The translations under genes were made by a program, and so were the position numbers. Below, one piece after another: positions 43,026 to 53,259 of a stretch of 64,000 bases of DNA. How positions within the stretch are numbered: position 1 is the first letter of the stretch; every line of letters begins with the position of its first letter. The stretch lies in assembly GCA_002989075.1 (NCBI GenBank), contig PSQN01000006.1, forward strand, positions 1,625,018-1,689,017, read 5' to 3'. The notes under the pieces were generated by a model, which was not told where the DNA came from, made no database searches, and was given only the letters and a program-made list of their open reading frames with translations. The DNA comes from Arthonia radiata (taxonomy: Eukaryota; Ascomycota; Arthoniomycetes; Arthoniales; Arthoniaceae).

Positions 43026-43893
43026 CTCTATGGTATCATGGTGAGGAATGAATCAGGTGATGTCTGTGGTCTGAACAATGGCGTGAATGGGTGCAGGCTG
43101 GAATTGGGAAGATGTCGTGTGGTCAATTTCGCGAAAATTTCGCGCTAAAGTGGCTGACAGCTGTGGCCCGTGCTCTCACCATCGTGCTCCAATAATGGCA
43201 ATTCAGTGCTTCTATCCCATCTCCTTGATCGCGGTACTGAACTTTTGGCGTCCCAGGATCTGGGCGACGACAGGCTACGTATCCTCAACGGTCAGTGTTT
43301 GGGCCCGCACCTTTCTCCCACTTCACTCGACACCCCTTACAATCTGGACATCCTATGGTTACTGTGTCGCTGTGTCACGATGTCGTCTCACAAAGGAGAG
43401 CATCCGGATGCAGGCATGCGCGATTGTATCACTGGTAGGGAAGCTTTCGTATCGGGCCTCACCCGTGAGCCACCTGCCCACGGAGTGTGCCAGTGCAGCC
43501 TATCGTGAGTCTGTTCAGGAGTCAACCCAAGCACTTTGGAATGGCGCCAGCGCGGTCGCTACCAGGCTGTAGACTCTGATAAACAAGATGAAATGTAGGG
43601 GCGCTCTAAACCTTCTCAAGTGCAATATTCCACTATCAGAACGTTCCGGGTTCAGCTGTCAGACGAATCTTCATCAAGTATTCCACCCCTAGATGAGAAC
43701 ACTGTCAAGGAGCATTGTAGATATTCTAATTTGTCCCGAGAAGGCGTCCCTCTCTAAGGTTGACGCTCTGTAATCCTCTTGCCGCGAGCACTCCCCGTGT
43801 TGCTCAGTGGGATCTAGCCAGCCGGGGTAGCTCTTGCAGATCCACCTATACCTTATTCTTCTCCTGTTGGATCTTATATTTCCACTTGAGAAT
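43026..43893. other. RRN3 upstream region, no supported gene
   Basis: About 0.87 kb. Plus-strand frames at 43087-43572 and 43170-43508 overlap and have no family match. The first ~150 bp serve as RRN3 promoter. Confidence 0.45.
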
Positions 43894-44834
43894 TTACACA
43901 ACGCTCGAGGTGTCTCCAATTATCTTTACGCCATCCTCTTCCACCTTGTTGTCATTGACATCAGCGTTGTCGCTTCTGCAGGCGATATGCATGTTTCCGT
44001 TCTTCTCCGTGACGTTGCCGCAAGCGCTGAAGTAGCTGCCGGTGCGAACCAGGGCAGCAGATTTTCGGGTGCGCGCACTTTTAGGCTCAGAGTAGACCTC
44101 GCGCTGACCGCGATTGCGGCTATCGTGGAGCTTGGTTGCGCACCCCTGGCTACTGCCGAAGAAGAAGTTAATGAGCTTTGTACGCTTCTGTTCGATGCGT
44201 CTTCCCAGGATTGGCGGCCATCTCTTCCGTCACCATCGATCTCTTGGGCACGGGAAACGATCTGGCCATCGACTTGGGAGTAATCAGACACGCTGATGCC
44301 AGAGTCCTGCACGCTCTTATTTAGTGATGGGTTCAGAATATTGCTCGGGAGAGTTGCTTGATTACCACTGCCTTGATAGTCTTTTCCCCTTCGCCCCGCT
44401 TCAATACAGCCGGCAATGCTTTGCGAAAGCGTGACTCGCTTTTGCCCGTTGTGTGTATTGGAAATGACGTTTCTGTGCTTATATAGAGGAGCAGTGTTGA
44501 TTTCTGTCTCTCTAAGAAGGTGAGGTGTACATCGATTTCTTCCCGACGCAACAGAAGCGCAAAGCTAATTTAAAGTCGGGTCGTCCCACGTAGCAGCTTA
44601 AATAACCGCTGGCTCGTAGCTTCGAGGGCTGCCGAGGGGTGTTGACGTGTGGTCGCAGAGGCTCTCGCTTATCGTGACAACTAGGCCGATAAGATCTTCA
44701 ATATTGGAACGATGGTCTTGGAGTATAGCTGAGCCATTTCGAAGGACCTCGCAGACTTCTAGGATCGTGCGTAACAGGCGAGTGACGTATACCCGTGTCT
44801 GCGTGATGCCGACGCCCGCACCTAGGACCTCCAT
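43894..44834 (-). pseudogene. Fragmented unrecognised gene, possibly decayed
   Basis: Three minus-strand pieces follow in order. Piece A, 44834-44598, starts MEVLGAGVGITQTRVYVTRL and looks helical. Piece B, about 44560-44333, contains REEIDVHLTFLERQKSTLLL. Piece C, about 44226-43894, is open for ~110 codons without a start codon and ends with NGNMHIACRSDNADVNDNKV, EEDGVKIIGDTSSVV and TAA. The sequence just before piece C (SDYSQVDGQIVSRAQEIDG, then GRQSWED) sits in a different frame from it (IEQKRTKLINFFFG), as if one base had been lost near 44205. No strong splice sites join A to B. The piece A/B character resembles helical N-terminal modules common in fungal signalling proteins, but I cannot name it. 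A working gene with unseen introns is the alternative. Confidence 0.35.
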
Positions 44835-45270
44835 TTTGGGCGCTGGTCCAGGTGCTGATCCCTGCGTGTTACTGCCTTGCTTTTCTCGAAGTCATTGTCG
44901 GTCTCGTAACGTTATATCATAGTCACAGATGGATGTCGTTCGACTTTCAAAGGGTTGTCGCCTCGTTCCCAATGTCTGCCTCGTCTAGCCTTGTCGGTGA
45001 GAGGGGCCTTGCCCTCGCTTTTTCCCTTGCGTCTCCGGCGTTCCTTCCGGCCTCATGAGCAGCTGCGCGTTCCTATGGAGGATTAAGACAGCAGCAACGA
45101 GCGTTGTTTCATCGCCAAAAATAATGTTGTAATTGGAGATGGAGCCAATCAGCACATATCAAGCCGACGCACCGTCAACAATGTTACGAATAGTGAGTGG
45201 GCATCAGTGCGTTTTAGGAGTCAATCATTTTGAAGTCTTTTTGAATTACAATTTTTGTTGCGAAAATTAA
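44835..45270. other. Possible 5' part of the next cysteine-rich gene
   Basis: About 0.44 kb. A plus-strand frame near 44972-45058 reads like a leader (GLALAFSLASPAFLPAS) and a GTGAGA lies at 44998, but no splice path to 45271 could be proven. Confidence 0.3.
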
Positions 45271-45837
45271 GACGAGAGGCTTTATCTGGACGTCTGTCGT
45301 GCTCATGGTCGAAATGATCATCATATTGGCTGTGACGTTGACTGTGAAGCTTACCACGGGCAAAATTCATGCGGGATCTGTTCCACTGCAGTTTTTGAAT
45401 GTAACCTTATTCTTCGTTCAAATACGCCATCGATCTTCAATTCATCTGAAGCTGGACATCCATCCTCCACTGGGGCACTGCTGCCGTCGTCGACAGTCTG
45501 CACTATTCCGCCTCCACAGGCGACGGCTGACGAACTCTACCTTTGCAATTGGAACGATACGGCGAATGGAGCCAATAAGGGCAGTGCTTTCGCATACAAC
45601 AAGACGTCCAGCCTCGAGCACAATCGTGGCCAGAATCCCGACGACTGGACGGTGGCAGCGATGCCTCCAGGCACGTATGCACAATGGGAGTTGACCCCTA
45701 GGACAGGTAAATATAACCTCCCACTAAGATTCATCCTTCGCCTCCCGTCTGGCCGGATGACCCGGTACGCGCTAATTATTGGCGCTCCTTGCGCGGAACA
45801 GAGTTTCAGCCTCTTGTGGCACGTGACTAAAACATAA
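45271..45837 (+). CDS. Cysteine-rich, probably secreted protein; exon with no start codon in frame
   Basis: One frame is open for 189 codons (stop TAA 45835-45837) without any ATG before residue ~131, so the true start must be in an upstream exon. Possible acceptors are the AG at 45264-45276. The first ~45 residues carry six Cys (VCRAHGRND, IGCDVDCEAYHGQ, NSCGICSTAVFEC). Further single Cys lie in VCTIPPPQAT, YLCNWNDTANGAN and APCAEQS. N-glycosylation sequons (NSS, NDT, NKT) are present. A GTAAAT at 45707 may be a donor, in which case the last ~43 codons are intronic. Composition fits an extracellular protein. No family recognised. It ends 30 bp before the sulfotransferase-like gene. Confidence 0.45.
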   Translation, partial: DERLYLDVCRAHGRNDHHIGCDVDCEAYHGQNSCGICSTAVFECNLILRSNTPSIFNSSEAGHPSSTGALLPSSTVCTIPPPQATADELYLCNWNDTANGANKGSAFAYNKTSSLEHNRGQNPDDWTVAAMPPGTYAQWELTPRTGKYNLPLRFILRLPSGRMTRYALIIGAPCAEQSFSLLWHVTKT

Positions 45838-45867
45838 CAAGTCACACACCACAACGCCTCTCACACA

Positions 45868-46674
45868 ATGAGCCGCCGCTTCGTCGACAACACGCAAAGC
45901 GACCCCAATGATCCCCATGGCACGCTCCAAGTCATCGCAGCCGGACAGTGGCGCGCCGCTACGAGCACTCTGCAGCACGTCTTCGAGCGGCAGCTGCGTC
46001 CTCCGCTCACTCCATGCATGCATGGCGCCTACATCATGGCCTTCAACGAGCGCATGCGCCTCTGTTGCGCCCTGTGCCGCGAGTCTTCCAAGCCTAAGCG
46101 CCTGGAACTCCTTCGCGAACTCTACGCCGGCTACAACTCTTGCTCTGACTTCCCAGGCATGGCCTTCCTTGACGACCTGCTTGAGCTCTTGCCCCACGCC
46201 AAGGTCATCCTCAACAAACGCCAAAATGCGCAGGCGTGGGCAACGTCGGTCCAGAACAGCCTCGCGATCTATAGCTCGCCTGTGTACTTCGCATTCACGT
46301 GTCTGGTCCGACAGAGTTACTGGCATTACCGGTTATATCGGGAATACATGGCTCTCTGCAAGCGGAGGTTTGGGACTGACGCAATATTCACGGCAGAGTT
46401 CTACGAGAGGCACAACCAGTGGGTGCGCGATGTGGTCAAGGCTGACGGGAGGGAGCTGCTGGAGTGGGACCCGTCGATGGGCATTCAGCCCCTGTGCGCC
46501 TTTCTGGGACGTGACGTGGATGCGGAGCAAGGAGACGAGCTTCCTGTCATCAACGAGAATGAGACGCTTCGCGAGCTCAAAAGGTTCTTGTTCGTGAGAG
46601 GCCTGAAGACTTGGGCAATGGCCATCGCCGCTCCCACGGTGGCCCTCTTGGCTTACATGCGCCTGAAGACGTGA
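45868..46674 (+). CDS. Sulfotransferase-like P-loop protein with C-terminal membrane helix
   Basis: A single exon of 268 aa. The start LQVIAAGQWRAATSTLQHVF aligns in position with the PAPS-binding loop of fungal sulfotransferase-family proteins. The SCSDFPGMAFLDDLLELLPH and AKVILNKRQNAQAWATSVQN blocks match the 3'-phosphate-binding region (usually KVILTVRDP-x-x-W). Later FTAEFYERHNQWVRDVVKAD and LEWDPSMGIQPLCAFLG are typical of the same family. The helix TWAMAIAAPTVALLAYM ends the chain and suggests tail anchoring. The usual G-x-x-RTGT loop is AAGQWRAAT here, so catalysis is doubtful. Function in fungi is unknown. Confidence 0.75.
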   Translation: MSRRFVDNTQSDPNDPHGTLQVIAAGQWRAATSTLQHVFERQLRPPLTPCMHGAYIMAFNERMRLCCALCRESSKPKRLELLRELYAGYNSCSDFPGMAFLDDLLELLPHAKVILNKRQNAQAWATSVQNSLAIYSSPVYFAFTCLVRQSYWHYRLYREYMALCKRRFGTDAIFTAEFYERHNQWVRDVVKADGRELLEWDPSMGIQPLCAFLGRDVDAEQGDELPVINENETLRELKRFLFVRGLKTWAMAIAAPTVALLAYMRLKT

Positions 46675-47657
46675 AGCAAAGCCAGCAAGCGCCGTAATAG
46701 CAGGAGAAGACCAAGACGATGTATGAGAGCTCGTACATAGATCTTGTGGGGCTCATCGCACTTGAGCGTGAAACCACTGGGAAGTCAATGTATCCTCGAA
46801 GATTGCGGGCACAGAAGGCCAATTCCGAGAATTGGAGGAGCAGCCCGTACGATGATCAAGCGCTGACGTAGTTTCTCACTGTGTCGCCAACATCACCTGT
46901 CTTTGGCATCGTCACTACTATAGTAATTGATAGCGTTCGTAGAGTCCACGTCAACACAGTCATGTCCTTTTCCTACGTTGCTTATCGCAAACGTATCAAG
47001 CTTGTGCACATTGATATTTTTTACGATGTGCGAGGATGATGAATGTGGGGATTCTCGATAGAATGTATGTCCTCCTTTTACTCCTCGCCCCTCCTGTTGA
47101 ACCCATAGCTCCCTCTCCTCTTCTTGCTCCTGCGATCCCGTACTTCTCGTCAAACCTCCTAATGGCGCCCAGGCTTGGGAATCGAATCGGACACTGAATT
47201 TTTACTATACCAGTTGCGAACCGCAACAAAGATCGTCATATTATGGCGCGTCCACACGCCCAGTGGTTGGCCCGAGCTATTACGATCAAGCAAGGAACAT
47301 GCTGCGGAACGGCTAAAGGCTGAGCCACGGCGAAGACAGCTGGGGGAGGAATGGACGAGGCGTTCCTCCTTCGGCACGTGAGACTGGCAATGAAAGAAAG
47401 ACGAGAAGCAAGCGACGCAACATCTTCACGCCTCGTAGCATGATCCTCAACGGAAGAGTCTGGGGAGTGAGTGAAATATCGCAGTCGAGCTAAGAAGATG
47501 ATGTTTGGCGCCAAACGTCGCCCTACGACCTTTTTGGGATAGTGGAGATGATACTCGCATGGAAATAATGTGACACTGGGGGCACGGTCAGATAATTCTA
47601 GGTCCACTGCATGTCCACATGCGTGGTTATTTGTATCCTAGCTCCACACTGCCAGCA
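46675..47657. other. Intergenic, no supported gene
   Basis: About 0.98 kb between two plus-strand genes; short overlapping frames only. The final ~60 bp before 47658 include an in-frame upstream ATG at 47619. Confidence 0.5.
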
Positions 47658-48962
47658 ATGAACCGACTACAGCGCCTGCGCCCCGTCGCGCAGGCATGCA
47701 AAGCTCGTCGAGCTCCCCAACGAACGACCAATCCATCTCACCACCGCACCTTCACCACCACACCCTCCATCCGCGCCGATGACTTCGAAGCAGAAGAACC
47801 CCCGTCCTCTCAACCCCGGCGCTCAGCCACCGAAAAGCGCTCCCTTCAATCCGACGCCATGTCCCTAATACAAGACCTCGATGATCAGTCTCTCACATCT
47901 TTCGACGGCGAATCCGACCTCCCTCCGCCTCCCTCCAATACAAGTCCTGCCCGCCGCGCCTCCAGACCCCGTCGAGATGAAGCACCAGACCTCAACGTCG
48001 GCTCGCAACCTCTTCGTCCCCGGCAAATGCGCCCAAAGGCCCAAAGAGCTCCACAAGGACCTCAACGCCGCCAACGGCGAGGCGGGGATATGATGGGCAT
48101 TAGCGAGATCGAGGGTGGAGACTCCGCTGTGCGTGGGCCGAAACACGAAGACGATGATGGGAGACATTACGCGGGCAGTTACATCGATCAGTATGAGGAT
48201 CAATTTGTGTCGGAACCGGAACAGAGAGGGTACGAGGACGTGCTGCAGCGGACTATGGATCTTATCGTGCAGAAAAACAAGGTGGAGGATGTGCAGAACA
48301 AACCGGAGGTAAAAGCTAATCCACAGGGTGAGCAGGCGAGGAGATGCGAGGAAGAGATGCGGAAGGTGGACGTGGGGATCAAGGAAGCATTGGATGCGAT
48401 GCAACGGATGAGGGATAAGGCGTATGTGCCGCATAAGCCCGAGGGCGTGGACATCAAGCAGATGTACCGAAGCCAAACTGGCGCGGCGGGTGCAGGAGAT
48501 GGCGGTATTGGCAACACAATGGAGGACAGTCTGCGGTATCTTGGTGAAAGAGAAGGGCACAAGTGGCGGGATCCGCGGTTGCTTGCAAAGCGACTGGCAA
48601 GTGGAGAGTTCATCAAATTCAAAAGCCACGTAGAGAGAAGAATGGTGATGGGCGCGCTACAGGATGTGGCGAATGAGGAAAAGAAGCCAGAGCTACGGAA
48701 GGTGAAATTTCAGCCACTGGAGCCGAGCGCAAGGAAGCAGATGGCGCAACGGGCAGTGCTCGGGCGACCGGCAGGGTTGGGCAGGCAAGGAGGGCAGCTC
48801 GTGGAAGCAGGCAAGATGAAGGGACCGCAGGATGTGCTTGATACGGCGCAGAGGCTGACCGGCGGTCATTACAGAGGTGGGCAGGTGGAGACCGTACTTA
48901 AAGCCATTGGAGAGCTGCTACCGCAAGAGAGGGCACAACAGCAGGGGCAGGCTAGGAGATGA
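47658..48962 (+). CDS. Mitochondrial matrix protein of unknown role
   Basis: A single exon. I choose the ATG at 47658 (434 aa) because it gives a clean presequence, MNRLQRLRPVAQACKARRAP, rich in Arg and lacking acids, with RTFTTTPSIRADD resembling an MPP/Oct1 cleavage site near residue 30. An ATG at 47619 would add 13 neutral residues. Residues ~40-180 are disordered and Pro/Arg-rich. The second half is folded and charged: GYEDVLQRTMDLIVQKNKVE, GHKWRDPRLLAKRLASGEF, IKFKSHVERRMVMGALQDVA. It may belong to the fungal mitochondrial ribosome or its assembly, but I do not recognise the family. Confidence 0.7.
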   Translation: MNRLQRLRPVAQACKARRAPQRTTNPSHHRTFTTTPSIRADDFEAEEPPSSQPRRSATEKRSLQSDAMSLIQDLDDQSLTSFDGESDLPPPPSNTSPARRASRPRRDEAPDLNVGSQPLRPRQMRPKAQRAPQGPQRRQRRGGDMMGISEIEGGDSAVRGPKHEDDDGRHYAGSYIDQYEDQFVSEPEQRGYEDVLQRTMDLIVQKNKVEDVQNKPEVKANPQGEQARRCEEEMRKVDVGIKEALDAMQRMRDKAYVPHKPEGVDIKQMYRSQTGAAGAGDGGIGNTMEDSLRYLGEREGHKWRDPRLLAKRLASGEFIKFKSHVERRMVMGALQDVANEEKKPELRKVKFQPLEPSARKQMAQRAVLGRPAGLGRQGGQLVEAGKMKGPQDVLDTAQRLTGGHYRGGQVETVLKAIGELLPQERAQQQGQARR

Positions 48963-49718
48963 AGTGGGTAAAGATTGTACGATATAGCGTATGAGATATA
49001 TGGTTCAAAAGCTTGTATAGACAATATACGCATACTACGGCAAAGAGCAAACAGAAGTCAAAAGAGGTCACTGTCTAGGGACGGCGGCTGCTCTACTCCC
49101 TTGGGTATAGCCGGAAGCTTAAAGCTGGCTTAGTAAACAAAAACCTCACTTCCCTTCTTTAGAATCTTGATGTACCAAAGCGTCCAGAATGTTGCGATAC
49201 CGAAGCCATTGTTATTTGAGTCAATTTATCACCGAGTTCGTCCTTTGCAACTACGGTGCAGGTCGTCGCTTGCTCATGAACCCCACACGGCACCCTGCTT
49301 ACCAGTCCTTCGACCCGAGTCAGACTCATGTGTGAGCAGCAGCAAGTAGCTGTCGTTCTTCTATCGACGGGCTGAGAAGTCATGTTGTTCTGAATAGCTG
49401 GTTGACAACAAGCAGCCACAACTCTGGGAGTGGCGGAAGGAGATGAATGGCCGAGGGCTGTGGTTGTGCCCGTCCGCAAGGCGAGCAACGCATTCGGTGC
49501 AGGCAACTAGGCAAATATCAAGCTAAATTTCTGGGACGAGGGCAAGCGATAAGGTGGGAACGGCAAAAACCGACGCCAGATCCAACGCTACGTACTGTAC
49601 ATCGTCCTGGCATAGCCGCCCGTCCCCGTCCTCCTTAACGGTACATATGAATTTTTTCATCTGGTCCTTCCCTGGTTCTCTTTCCCACCACAACAGCATC
49701 CTCTAACATGGTTATGCT
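48963..49718. other. Intergenic, no supported gene
   Basis: About 0.76 kb. A minus-strand frame at 49506-49159 is Thr/Ser/Cys-rich with no support. Upstream ATGs at 49708 and 49714 just before the next gene form a five-codon frame ending in TAA, a possible uORF. Confidence 0.45.
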
Positions 49719-50808
49719 ATGCGCGTAAACATTTATTTTCCGATTTCCCTTCTGCCTCTTTCCCCTATCGCTACGGCAATAGAGGCTCCTCCTGTTAAAA
49801 CTGCTAGCACTGCGGCTGCTGCGTATGCAACTACTGCTGCTGCTGCTGTCATTACTCCAGCAGCGCAAATACCCTTTTTCCAAGAGCGCTTCGCAGCGAG
49901 TGGGCAACAAAAGCGCCAAGACAGCGGCGATGCCGTGATCTGGGGATACATCGGTGGCAATCCTGGTGTGTTCTACGAGATTTCAATCTTCGGCGCGACT
50001 GACAATATTTCTCCAGCATCGCCCCTAGCGTGTAGCGGCACGTACACGCCAAGATACTTCAATAACCTCAATGACGCAGTCGGGTGCTGCGATGGCGCGG
50101 GCATCTGTGACGGTGCTGACTGGCGAACCTGCAACCCACTCGGCGGCACTGTCTGTCCTGACACAGACTTCTGCAGCGAGCTGTACACATCAGTGTTATC
50201 CTGCTCAGCGCGCTCTAGCCAATTCTGCATCTCCTACTTTTTGCGCACGTGCAGTGTTCCTGGCTGCACGTCCGGCTACAGAAGCTATGCATGCGGAACG
50301 CGCGCGGCTCTCTTCACCGTTCTGGCGACGGCTACAGATGATCAGGACAGTGGCACGTCATCCAGATCAAGGACCTTTTCATCAGCTTCCGGGTATGTAT
50401 ACGCGCGCGCTTGCCGACTTAATTTGTTCAGCTTGTTGACTTTTACTAAATAGCTCCACCGCCGGCCACGGGACGAGTGACAGCAGCACCCACACTGGCA
50501 GCACAAGCTCCATAGATGCCGGCGCCGTAGCAGGTGGGACAATCGGCGGCGTCGCCGGAATACTTCTTATCATTTACGTTGCTGTGGCAGGGAGAAAGAA
50601 GGATTGGTTGTGGCTGCTCCACCGCAGGCAAACAGACCCTACACAAAGTGACAATGGCGGCAGCTTTGAGACCAGCAGCGGCAACAGCGTTCCGCTCCAT
50701 CAATACCGGCCTGGAAATGAGGAACAAACTGCGTCCGTCATTGACGGTCCTGCACAATTGAATCAAGATACGATAAATCGAATGCAGAGCAATGGATATA
50801 GCTCATAA
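49719..50808 (+). CDS. Cysteine-rich single-pass cell-surface protein
   Basis: Two exons, 49719-50392 and 50454-50808, split by a 61-bp intron (GTATGT...AAATAG, phase 2), give 342 aa. The start MRVNIYFPISLLPLSPIATA is a signal peptide. An Ala/Thr-rich segment follows, then an ectodomain with 12 Cys between residues ~105 and ~195 (AVGCCDGAGICDGADWRTC, VCPDTDFCSELY, FCISYFLRTCSVPGC). Exon 2 supplies a Ser/Thr-rich stalk, one membrane helix (AGGTIGGVAGILLIIYVAVA) and a basic start (GRKKDW) to a ~70-residue cytosolic tail. The layout matches many fungal surface sensors or receptors without a named domain. A related layout recurs at 56.7 kb. Confidence 0.8.
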
Positions 50809-50903
50809 CAGGTATCAGGGCGTACAAACAGTCCATGGTGCTTGTTATGGATGCTGCCAATGCTGATATCTCACTGTGTGTGGTCCTCCACCTTGCTTGT
50901 AGA

Positions 50904-52632
50904 TCAATGTGCATCTGATCTACCCTTCCAAGCTTTGCGAACGACCTCACAAAGCTGAGCGCCAGGTCCATCAGCTAGCTTCAGCTCTGCGTCGCTGACT
51001 TGGCTCCATTCCGCAAGCGCGCACAAGGGTCTTGCGGGCCCACCGCACCACGTGCCCCATTCTGCTGCGGCAAAATTCCATTGTCGGCCGCACGGCGGTG
51101 ACTTGCAGAAACAGGGTTTCAAATCACCAAATGCGAATAGGGTTTCAAGGCGGCCTTGGCTGAATACTGCTCGTTGACAGCCGTAACCACTGCTATAAAC
51201 GCGTAGCGGCTTCACGCTTGCCGCTATTTCGGGCTGCAAGAGTTCGATGTGTATCATGTACATGTAGGCGAGCGCGATATTGCGGGGCACACGGCTAACC
51301 GCGGTGGTGCAACGACCATTTTGGACCTTGCAGCGATGAAAGCGATCCCAGAGTCCAGCAGCAGCCTCCACTTGGTTTTGGGTAAGGCCAATGGTTTCGT
51401 CAATCTTCGATCCTAGATGCGAGTTGTCAACAAACTTTCTGACAGCTTTCACTAGGACACTCACTCAGGACAAACCCCCCTGTTTCTTCTCTTGGAATAC
51501 CATTGTAGATCACCTGGTACTCATCAATAGCCTTCAGGGTCAGAAAGTACCAGTATTCGTGTCTTCTTGTACGCAAATGCGGTGTTATCCCAGTCATCGG
51601 AGACCTGGCTGTTGTGCCTCCACTAGACACTGCACTCCTCGGACTATAAGCTCATGCACGTAAGCAAACCTATGTTGATTATTGTTACTGACCATTGTTG
51701 TTCGTCGGGTTCACAGTCATAGTTGTCGAAGCCGGTATGAACAGTAGCAGTTCACGCGCGTACGCTGCTGCTGCTATGGCCGCATAGCGCTGCCAGATGT
51801 CACTCTTGCTCGCGTCTGCGTAGTCGCAAACGCCGCGGATAACAACACAGCGGAAGGTGTTCATGATCCCACCTGCCTCCATTTCGAAACAGAGAATGCC
51901 TCTAACCCTTGCTAGCCACATATCTCGGTCTTTGGCGCTAGCAATTACTTTATTACCTGACGCGATGAGACCGTAATGAACGTGAGGCAAGTGATCTGGC
52001 CTGCCGTCATCATTCAAGCGAGGGGGTCTTTCTCGTATCACTCCCTCGCTTTCGAGAGCGTTGGATTCAGGGTCGGGCCTCTGATATGCCTTGATCATTC
52101 CTGGGTATCTCTTGAACATGAAATCCATCTGAGCCTCGAGGTGATGCCTACCCTCCATCTCGTGTATTGTCCGTAAAGCACTAAGGTGACCCAGCATAGA
52201 TGAAGGTGGTGAATTCATAAATCCTTTGGGCTGTATTGAACCGTTGGGCTCAACCCTGTAAAGGTCGTAGTTCACCACGCCGCCATGGCCATACATTGGT
52301 CGACTGACCACAACGTCACCAAGCCGAATGTCTTGGTCCTCTGTTGGGATACCACCGCCGATACCGACTAATAACCGGAACGTGACGGACGGAAAGCTCA
52401 GCTTCATGCGTTCTGCGACAATTGCTGCGGGACCTATGCCGTAGTCACCCTCTGGCAAACAAGCCATGACGATGTTGTGACCTCCGATCCGCCCTGCCGT
52501 GTAAATGTTGCCATCATTCGGATCAAAGTCAATGTCGAGCCCTTCATCAAAAGAAGCTCTTGAGGCAGCGCTTTCAAGGTGTAAGGCACAGATCCAGCCA
52601 ACATCGACTTGATCTCGTTGTAGCCGGTGCAT
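50904..52632 (-). CDS. PNP/UDP-phosphorylase-domain protein with an unfamiliar Cys-rich C-terminal module
   Basis: Three exons, 52632-51689, 51643-51465 and 51412-50904, encode 543 aa. Introns are 45 bp (GTAACA...TATAG) and 52 bp (GTGAGT...TCTAG) and all phases agree. Residues ~8-310 are a nucleoside-phosphorylase domain of the fungal NLR type: VGWICALHLESAASRASFDE, ACLPEGDYGIGPAAIVAERM, LLVGIGGGIPTEDQDIRLGD and VIRGVCDYADASKSDIW. In many fungi this domain precedes NACHT or NB-ARC and repeats; here neither follows. Instead residues ~315-543 form a module with WYFLTLKAIDEYQVIYNGIP, LTQNQVEAAAGLWDRFHRCK and nine Cys clustered near the end (CFCKSPPCGRQW, WGTWCGGPARPLC). I do not recognise it. 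Possible roles are nucleotide or nucleoside sensing or cleavage; that is inference. Confidence 0.75.
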
Positions 52633-53259
52633 TGCACTTATAGCTGAAGATAGATTCCTTCAGCTCTATGATATTCGGCTATTACGCATTATCGTGGCTG
52701 GCTTCAATCCTCCATACAATTATTGTCTCAACTCTATTCTGTCGTCGCTTCAGTTGTTTGCTTTCGCTCGTGGTATGTCGACGGGGTGAATAGGCCGGGT
52801 GTTTTGTGCAATATTGACTGAGGCCCCAGACCGTCAGGACTGTAACGCCCTAATAAAACGGCACAGTAGGCCAGTACTTTCTGTCTACCGCTGATTGTAC
52901 TCGTTATATCCGTTGAGCCAATAATACCTGATGTTACATACTCGCTTATGTAGGACGAGTCATACGCTGCAGAAAGACTAATGTACCTCGAGTACTGTAT
53001 TCAATATCTTCCACTTTTCACAGCCTTACCGTATGCCCTTGTAACACGTGCACGGGTAAAGTATGCTTATCTCTGAGTTTCAACGGCCCTGCCAACGAAC
53101 TACAATTGTCGGTTTCGTAAGCCTCTGTAGAGCAACAAAATGGCAGCTGCAGGGTCTCTAAGGACGGAGCAAGCAAGCGTAGAAGAGATGATCTGACACC
53201 GTCTTGCTTTCAGGAATGTCATCACTGAACCTCGAGTACTCTGAGCCCCAAGGCATTCG
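52633..53259. other. Intergenic, promoter of the PNP-domain gene
   Basis: About 0.63 kb, AT-richer than its flanks, with no coding frame of note. Confidence 0.5.

Noticed and set aside
43087-43572. Plus-strand 161-codon frame near RRN3, one alternative frame vaguely ankyrin-like
   Set aside because: Overlapping frames compete and neither shows a repeat consensus.
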